Source of the DNA: a virus
DNA length: 25,943 bases
IMG/VR virus record: IMGVR_UViG_3300046004_002748
Coordinates: 1 to 25,943 of that record
Reading direction: 5' to 3' (one strand)
The stretch's first letter is position 1. Each line of letters begins with the position of its first letter. The notes beneath the pieces are model-generated. The model was not told the origin of the DNA, ran no database searches, and saw only the letters and a program-made list of their open reading frames with translations. Both the position numbers and the translations under genes were made by a program. Below, piece after piece: positions 20,983 to 25,943 of the stretch.

Positions 20983-23046
20983 ATGGCACGACCCAAAAAA
21001 GCCCAGACCGAAGTAGCAGCCAACAAGAGCCCCGTTGTCTCCGAGGAGACGGGCGTCCTCAAGAGCTTGTTGCACACCCTATCGGGGGCCGGCTTCGAAC
21101 AACAGAACGAGCTCAAGCCAAGCGAAGCTGGAATGTCTGCGGCTATCGCTTGGGGGCGCCACGAGGGCATCGAGACCCCGCGTGTGCTGGCGTTGGTCCT
21201 GCCAGCAGGCGCTTGGGACCGCAGTAATGCCGACTCGGTGCAGATGCTTTCCTATACGCTTCCGCCAGCCGAAACCGCACCCGACCAGTTCCCGCAGTTC
21301 GCCGCGGTGCGTGACGCCGAAGGCAAGCTCGAGGCGTTTTTTGATCTTGCCTACCCGCCCCATCAGATCGACAAGATGCCCGGGCTTCGTGAGATTAATG
21401 AATACAAGCGCATTAAGGCTGACCCGACCTACCGCTGGTCGATGAAGATGTACGACCGCCTGATGAAGGGTTTCAACGCGCTGCACGAGCGCATCTACCA
21501 GACGCATAAGGACAGGGTGAATGGCAAGAACGACATCATCGAGGAGGTCGCGAAATTACTTTTCCTTGAGTCGTTCCGGCTGCATCACGAGGGCGATCTG
21601 ACCTTTGAGCACGAGGGAAAAAAGCTCGATCTACGGGACGTCTTCACCACCGCTTATGTGAAGGCGAAGGGCGCGGCTGCGGTCGCCGCCATTCAGTCCG
21701 GGTTCGAGCACGTCAAAGGGCATCCGGACTACGTTGTCACTGATGATGCTGGCGAGAAGCACCCGATCTTCGACAAGAACACCCACCTTCGCCTTGCGCA
21801 GCCTGGCAACTACGAGGCGGTGCTCTCACTCATTCAGGACCTCGGGCCCGTCACCGACAACCGCGGCGGCATCGTGAAGAAGCAGGGCACGCTCGCGGAC
21901 GTTGCCGCTGATGTGCTCGGCCGTGCGTTCGACGTCTTCCTCCGTGCCAACTTCGAATCAAAGGGCGGACTCGGAATTTACCTAACGCCCGCGCCGGTGA
22001 AGCAGGCGATGCTGGCGATGGCGTTCCACGACCTCAAGGAGAGCACCACCGACGCCGCTGGCCTCGTCGCGCGCGACGGCAAGGGCCGGCCGTTATTTCA
22101 GTTTTGCGATCCCACGTGCGGGAGTGCAGGCTTCGTCTCCGTTGCGCTGAGCCATCTGAAGCGCGCTCTGGACGAGATAGGTGGCAAGGCAACCGCGAGC
22201 GATGACGCGCGCAAGAAACTTTTCGCTGATTTGTGTGAGCACAGCTTCGTTGGAGGTGACGCATCCCCTCAGATGGTGATGTTAGCTCGCGTAAATATGG
22301 CTCTACTTGGTGCACCGAAGGCACGAATCTTTTATACGCAGAACTCGCTCACCAGTCCTCAGCTTAAACCCGGAAGCTATGACCTTATCTGCACAAATCC
22401 CCCCTTCGGCACGCCTAAATTCAGTAAAGGTCAGGACGAAGCAAAAAAGAATCACGAGCAGGCGATGGAGCGCATCCTCGAAACCTACCGGTCCGACCTC
22501 ACCCCGCGCGAGGGACGCGGCGGCGGTTTCGATTACTCGCCTTCTGTTACAGGTCTCGCGATGGGCGGATCACCTAACAGAAAAGGTGTCTGGAACAAGG
22601 CGTCGACAAACACCGATCCCGCAGTGTTGTTCATTGATCGCTGCCTTCAACTGCTGAAGCCTGGCGGACGGCTGCTGATCATTTTGCCGGATGGTGTGCT
22701 CTGCAACTCCGGCGACCGCTACGTGCGCGAGTACATCATGGGCACAAAAGACGAGGCTACCGGTGAGTTTCACGGTGGCAAGGCCATTGTGAAGGCCGTA
22801 ATTAGTCTGCCAGCCGATGCATTCAAGCTTTCGGGTACGGGCGCGAAGACCAGTGTTCTCTATCTCCAGAAGCGCCACGCTCGAAAAGATGATCCCGATA
22901 AATTTCAGGACGAGCCGCAAACCGATGTGTTTATGGCTGTTGCCGAAACGCTCGGGTACATCGTCAAGAACAATGTCGAGGACTACAGTGCCGGCGTTCC
23001 AAATGACCTTGCCTCGATAGTCGGCGCGTACATACGGGGGGAATGA
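20983..23046 (+). CDS. N6-adenine DNA methyltransferase (HsdM-like)
   Basis: A 687-residue protein from ATG 20983 with AGGAG at 20972-20976; the open frame extends further upstream to 20524, but that part lies over two other genes. The SAM-binding motif I is FCDPTCGSAGF (374-384) and the catalytic motif IV is NPPFG (472-476), the gamma-class N6-adenine order used by HsdM. LGIYLTPAPVKQAM (about 331-344) is the family block before motif I. The first ~150 residues are an extension beyond a typical ~500-residue HsdM (VLKSLLHTLSGAGFEQQNEL). No nuclease or helicase motif is fused. It probably methylates adenine at sites chosen by one or both neighbouring HsdS-like proteins. Confidence 0.92.
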   Translation: MARPKKAQTEVAANKSPVVSEETGVLKSLLHTLSGAGFEQQNELKPSEAGMSAAIAWGRHEGIETPRVLALVLPAGAWDRSNADSVQMLSYTLPPAETAPDQFPQFAAVRDAEGKLEAFFDLAYPPHQIDKMPGLREINEYKRIKADPTYRWSMKMYDRLMKGFNALHERIYQTHKDRVNGKNDIIEEVAKLLFLESFRLHHEGDLTFEHEGKKLDLRDVFTTAYVKAKGAAAVAAIQSGFEHVKGHPDYVVTDDAGEKHPIFDKNTHLRLAQPGNYEAVLSLIQDLGPVTDNRGGIVKKQGTLADVAADVLGRAFDVFLRANFESKGGLGIYLTPAPVKQAMLAMAFHDLKESTTDAAGLVARDGKGRPLFQFCDPTCGSAGFVSVALSHLKRALDEIGGKATASDDARKKLFADLCEHSFVGGDASPQMVMLARVNMALLGAPKARIFYTQNSLTSPQLKPGSYDLICTNPPFGTPKFSKGQDEAKKNHEQAMERILETYRSDLTPREGRGGGFDYSPSVTGLAMGGSPNRKGVWNKASTNTDPAVLFIDRCLQLLKPGGRLLIILPDGVLCNSGDRYVREYIMGTKDEATGEFHGGKAIVKAVISLPADAFKLSGTGAKTSVLYLQKRHARKDDPDKFQDEPQTDVFMAVAETLGYIVKNNVEDYSAGVPNDLASIVGAYIRGE

Positions 23047-24587
23047 TGGATTTCTCTAGGGTGACCCGTCAGCTCCTCACGGAGCGGCTTGACGCTGAGT
23101 TCTACCGACCCGCTTTCCTAGCGAACGATAAACTGCTCCGCGCGCTTGGTGTTTGCGTCCCACTTTCGGAGGCAACGACAGAGATTCAGCTTGGATATAC
23201 CGGGCCAACCGAGGAATACTATTCAGACGGCCGCTCTGGGGCCTACTACCTCTCCAGCAAAAACATCGTTGACGGATGGGTGGAGCTCACCGATGGCACT
23301 GATCGCATCAGCGTTGCGGCCCACAACAACCAGCTCCGCAAGACGCAGGTCAGATCTGGCGATCTCCTTATAAGCCGCACCGGTTCCGTCGGCAAGTGCG
23401 CGGTTCTATTTGACAGCACTTGCGACTACAACATTGCTGCGCACCTAATTGCATTGCGCATTAATCACGAGTTCGACTCCGCTTTCCTTGGTGCTTTTTT
23501 CAATTCGATGCACGGCAACCAGCAATCTGTTCGCCTACAACGCGGGACCATCATCCACGGTCTCAGCGTCTATGACGTTCCTGAGATGCTCGTGCCACGG
23601 TTCAGCGCTGGATGTCAGCGTTACATCGGGTACAAGGTTCGCCAGGCAGAGCGATTGCATTCGCGGGCTCGTGTTTTCGAAGCGCGTGTCGCGAAGATCC
23701 ATGCGAATTACATCACACTGCCGGTGGGGATCGACTTCAGCAAGCGTACTCGGCGATTGCCTTCACGCGACCTAACAGAGCGGCTCGATGCTCACTTCTA
23801 TCCGGCAGCAGTCGAACAGTATTTCAAGCAGGTTGTGGGACAGCCAAAGTCGCTTGAAAAACTGACATTTCTCGTGTCGAACGGACAGACCCAACGAGAG
23901 GCTGAGGTCGGGGTGCTCCAGGCTACCGTGACAAACCTCGGTCGGAGCTTCCTCGAAGGGGAATTGCGTACCGTCGAGCGTCCGAGCGGCGACTCGCGAA
24001 TGCTCAGTGCGCACGACCTGCTCCTTTGCAATGCGGCACATAACAAAAGCTATATCGGACGTGACGTAACTTATTGCCAAACGGATGCCGGCGTTTACCC
24101 ATCGACGGAGGTGATGGTTCTTCGGGTGGATCGTGAGCAGGTCCCAGCTTCATTTGTCAGGCAGTATCTCAAGTCAGACATCGGTTTCCTGCAGATTCAG
24201 TCGACGATTCGTGGCATCACCGCGCACTCTTATCCAGGTGATGTGAGGCTCATTAAAGTTCCGGTTCCAGACGTGCCGACAGGTGAACGTGCCGCATGGT
24301 TCGCGACCGACGACCAGATGCTTCGCGCGGGCCAGTGTGTGGATGCGGCAAAGCTCCTAACTGCTGCAGCGACTCAGCTGGTCGAACTGCTGATCGAAGG
24401 TGAGCGCTCGGAGGCAGACTTTGTCGCCGCACAGAAAGGGCTAGAAGCCGGTGATCAAACCCTTGATCGTGCGGTGCTGCAAACACTGAGGCGTGGCGGT
24501 AACGGGGATGGACCGGCGCTATTCTCGGACCTGGAGGCCTTCTACGCACTCCTCGACGAGGTGGATAAGGCTGGGGGTGGTGGCTAA
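23043..24587 (+). CDS. HsdS-like DNA specificity protein 2
   Basis: A 514-residue protein overlapping the methyltransferase stop (ATGATGGA, with two possible ATGs at 23043 and 23046). Two homologous halves each begin with the same motif: LTERLDAEFYRPAF (about 12-25) and LTERLDAHFYPAAV (about 244-257). The first target-recognition-like domain has YYLSSKNIVDG and SGDLLISRTGSVGKCAVL, classic for HsdS. The second has SAHDLLLCNAAHNKSYIG in the equivalent place, followed by IRGITAHSYPGDVRLIKVPV. This is the more canonical of the two specificity proteins and probably sets the methylation target. The next gene starts on its stop codon (TAATG). Confidence 0.85.
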   Translation: MMDFSRVTRQLLTERLDAEFYRPAFLANDKLLRALGVCVPLSEATTEIQLGYTGPTEEYYSDGRSGAYYLSSKNIVDGWVELTDGTDRISVAAHNNQLRKTQVRSGDLLISRTGSVGKCAVLFDSTCDYNIAAHLIALRINHEFDSAFLGAFFNSMHGNQQSVRLQRGTIIHGLSVYDVPEMLVPRFSAGCQRYIGYKVRQAERLHSRARVFEARVAKIHANYITLPVGIDFSKRTRRLPSRDLTERLDAHFYPAAVEQYFKQVVGQPKSLEKLTFLVSNGQTQREAEVGVLQATVTNLGRSFLEGELRTVERPSGDSRMLSAHDLLLCNAAHNKSYIGRDVTYCQTDAGVYPSTEVMVLRVDREQVPASFVRQYLKSDIGFLQIQSTIRGITAHSYPGDVRLIKVPVPDVPTGERAAWFATDDQMLRAGQCVDAAKLLTAAATQLVELLIEGERSEADFVAAQKGLEAGDQTLDRAVLQTLRRGGNGDGPALFSDLEAFYALLDEVDKAGGGG

Positions 24588-25783
24588 TGAACCTTTCCGC
24601 CCTCCACGGGCGCACCCTCGTGCGCCTTGTTGACGATCTCAAGGCGCTTATCGCCTGCGGTGAGGTCGCATGCCAATCACTGCGGACACTATCTGCGCCT
24701 CGGGACGCGGGACTATGGTTTGACGACAAGACTCGGCTCGTCGCGACATCGCAGCTGGTCAGTCTGGCAAACGTTCTCCCGAGCTATTCCGAGATTGTTC
24801 CGGCAATCTTTTCGCTTGTCTCAGACCAGCGGGCGGCTTGGTTGCGGATCCTCCTTGCGCGGATCAAGGAGATCGGTGAGCGGAACGACTTAGCAGACCT
24901 TTGCGAAGCGGTAACAGCGTCGGGCCGTCTTGCCTCAGAGCTTGTCACGGGGATCGCACCTTCGCTTGCGGCGACGCCGACCGGGGAGCTCGAGCAACTG
25001 GTGTTGCCTGCAGCCGCACACGAGGCACAGGCGTTTCCGGTCCTACTGCGCGCACTCGCGGCGACAGCAGGCTTGGGTAAAGCGCCGACGAATTCAGCGG
25101 TTTCAATCCCGGATATTGTTTGGGATGACCCCTCGAAGACCTGGCAGCCAGGTCGGTTGATCAGACTCCCATTGATGGATGACAGGGCGCCGGCGACGGC
25201 CGTACTGACGGGTGCGCTTGACGACAGCGTCGGTGATGGCGATTCGATGCGCTGGGTACTTCATCGGCCATGGGCGTTCCTCCTTGGCCAAATGGTGTTT
25301 ACAAAAGAAGCTTGGGAGGCAGAACGGGTTTCAGGGAGTCTGGCGTTTGAATTGGAGCAGGCACACGTCGCCTTATTCCAGAACCCGCCTCGCGTCGATG
25401 TCGTTGTGACGCTCCCCACCGGCGAGGAAATTCGTTGTGGTTCGTTTGGTGAGTTTGTGTTGCAGACGCTTGCGCAGTTGGGTGTGACCGTTCTCGCCCA
25501 CCGCGTATCAGCCACCGTGCTTGATGACCATCTCGGTAGCGTAATTGAGGCGCTCGTGCGACGAGAGGTCTGGCGGTTCGATCATGGAACCGGCGGCAGT
25601 CGCCCCGGGTACGCAATCCACCCATCATTTTCAGATGCCTGTTACCGCGCCCTCGGCAGCCGCGCCTTCTACCGACTGGGTTCACACATCACCGCAGCTG
25701 TGCGTCGCGTCGCAGAAACTTGGGCACGCGGGAGGGTTGCTCGCGCTGGTGGCAGTGTCCCTGGCGAGGGCGCGACGAAATGA
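24587..25783 (+). CDS. Unrecognised 398-residue protein of the methyltransferase operon
   Basis: I do not recognise this protein. It starts on an ATG sharing a base with the upstream stop, and its own stop overlaps the next start (ATGA), so it is clearly part of the operon. The first ~170 residues are helical and Leu/Ala-rich (LVRLVDDLKALIACGEVA; AAWLRILLARIKEIGERNDL). The middle has TWQPGRLIRLPLMDDR. The last third includes RVDVVVTLPTGEEIRCGSF followed by a possible winged-helix segment (LVRREVWRFDHGTG, YAIHPSFSDACYRALGS). No Walker, nuclease or protease motif is visible. It may be an adaptor or regulator specific to this type of methylation-based defence system. Confidence 0.7.
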   Translation: MNLSALHGRTLVRLVDDLKALIACGEVACQSLRTLSAPRDAGLWFDDKTRLVATSQLVSLANVLPSYSEIVPAIFSLVSDQRAAWLRILLARIKEIGERNDLADLCEAVTASGRLASELVTGIAPSLAATPTGELEQLVLPAAAHEAQAFPVLLRALAATAGLGKAPTNSAVSIPDIVWDDPSKTWQPGRLIRLPLMDDRAPATAVLTGALDDSVGDGDSMRWVLHRPWAFLLGQMVFTKEAWEAERVSGSLAFELEQAHVALFQNPPRVDVVVTLPTGEEIRCGSFGEFVLQTLAQLGVTVLAHRVSATVLDDHLGSVIEALVRREVWRFDHGTGGSRPGYAIHPSFSDACYRALGSRAFYRLGSHITAAVRRVAETWARGRVARAGGSVPGEGATK

Positions 25784-25943
25784 GCGTCCTTCATTTAGAG
25801 CGGCCGTCCTTCTGGACCGATACGCGCGATGGCGAAGCATGGTTTCGTGCACTCGCTACGCTGAAGCGCGTTGATCCGGCGCTTTGCAAGGGAAGCCCAC
25901 GCGTGGTCTGGCAACATGTCCTCGCCAAGACGCTTTCGCGCCC
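25780..25943 (+). CDS. Start of a further operon gene, cut by the window edge
   Basis: ATG 25780 overlaps the previous stop and the frame stays open for 54 codons to the last base. It begins MSVLHLERPSFWTDTRDGEA and continues with WFRALATLKRVDPAL. There are too few residues for a family call. Being translationally coupled, it should be another component of the same system, possibly leading towards the missing effector genes. Confidence 0.6.
   Translation, partial: MSVLHLERPSFWTDTRDGEAWFRALATLKRVDPALCKGSPRVVWQHVLAKTLSR

Overview
The window reads as GC-rich proteobacterial DNA, most likely beta- or gammaproteobacterial. It holds the late tail and lysis genes of a lambda-like siphophage or prophage (about 1-14.4 kb), followed by a bacterial defence island (about 14.4 kb to the right edge). 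The evidence for the host group is indirect: lambda-type tail gene order, a nested Rz/Rz1 spanin pair (Gram-negative envelope), and McrBC plus type I-like modification genes. No integrase, tRNA, rRNA, CRISPR array or attachment site is visible, so the prophage edge cannot be fixed.

Phage tail part (1-9.45 kb, all +). In order: the end of a tail tube protein; a G / G-T tail chaperone pair made by a programmed -1 frameshift (slippery A AAA AAC plus hairpin); a tape measure protein with two tandem 94-residue repeats; two minor tail proteins in the lambda M and L positions; a GNAT-fold acetyltransferase where lambda has K; and a 989-residue tip protein J. Small tail-end proteins follow, including two collagen-like Gly-X-Y proteins and two fibre genes that share an N-terminal motif.

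Most unusual part (9.46-13.0 kb, +). A tail-fibre-like protein ends in a tract of 11 cysteines within 25 residues, mostly alternating Asn-Cys. Right behind it, in one tightly packed transcription unit, come an Ig-like putative virion protein, a 2-oxoglutarate/Fe(II) oxygenase with HxD...H residues, a 61-residue protein, and a radical SAM enzyme with CX3CX2C and a complete SPASM domain. I infer a phage-encoded peptide-modification cassette that could act on the Cys-rich fibre tip, similar in logic to a RiPP cluster but with a structural virion protein as the substrate. The modification itself is not shown by sequence.

Lysis part (13.0-14.4 kb, +). An intrinsic terminator, then holin, glucosaminidase-type endolysin, i-spanin (Rz) and the o-spanin lipoprotein (Rz1) embedded in it.

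Defence part. On the minus strand (14.47-18.24 kb) is a McrB-McrC type IV restriction pair, preceded by a conserved-looking 83-residue protein and a possible 42-residue ORF. Upstream lies a decayed staphylococcal-nuclease-like pseudogene (18.30-18.78 kb) and an AT-rich intergenic stretch. On the plus strand from 19.2 kb, a near-consensus sigma70 promoter sits between two copies of a TGTGA-N2-TCACA inverted repeat whose centres are 52 bp apart. It drives a gapless operon: HsdS-like protein, double winged-helix-like protein, N6-adenine methyltransferase, second HsdS-like protein, an unrecognised 398-residue protein, and a gene cut by the right edge. Two specificity-like proteins around one methyltransferase, with no nuclease or translocase inside the window, suggest a non-canonical methylation-based defence system that continues to the right.
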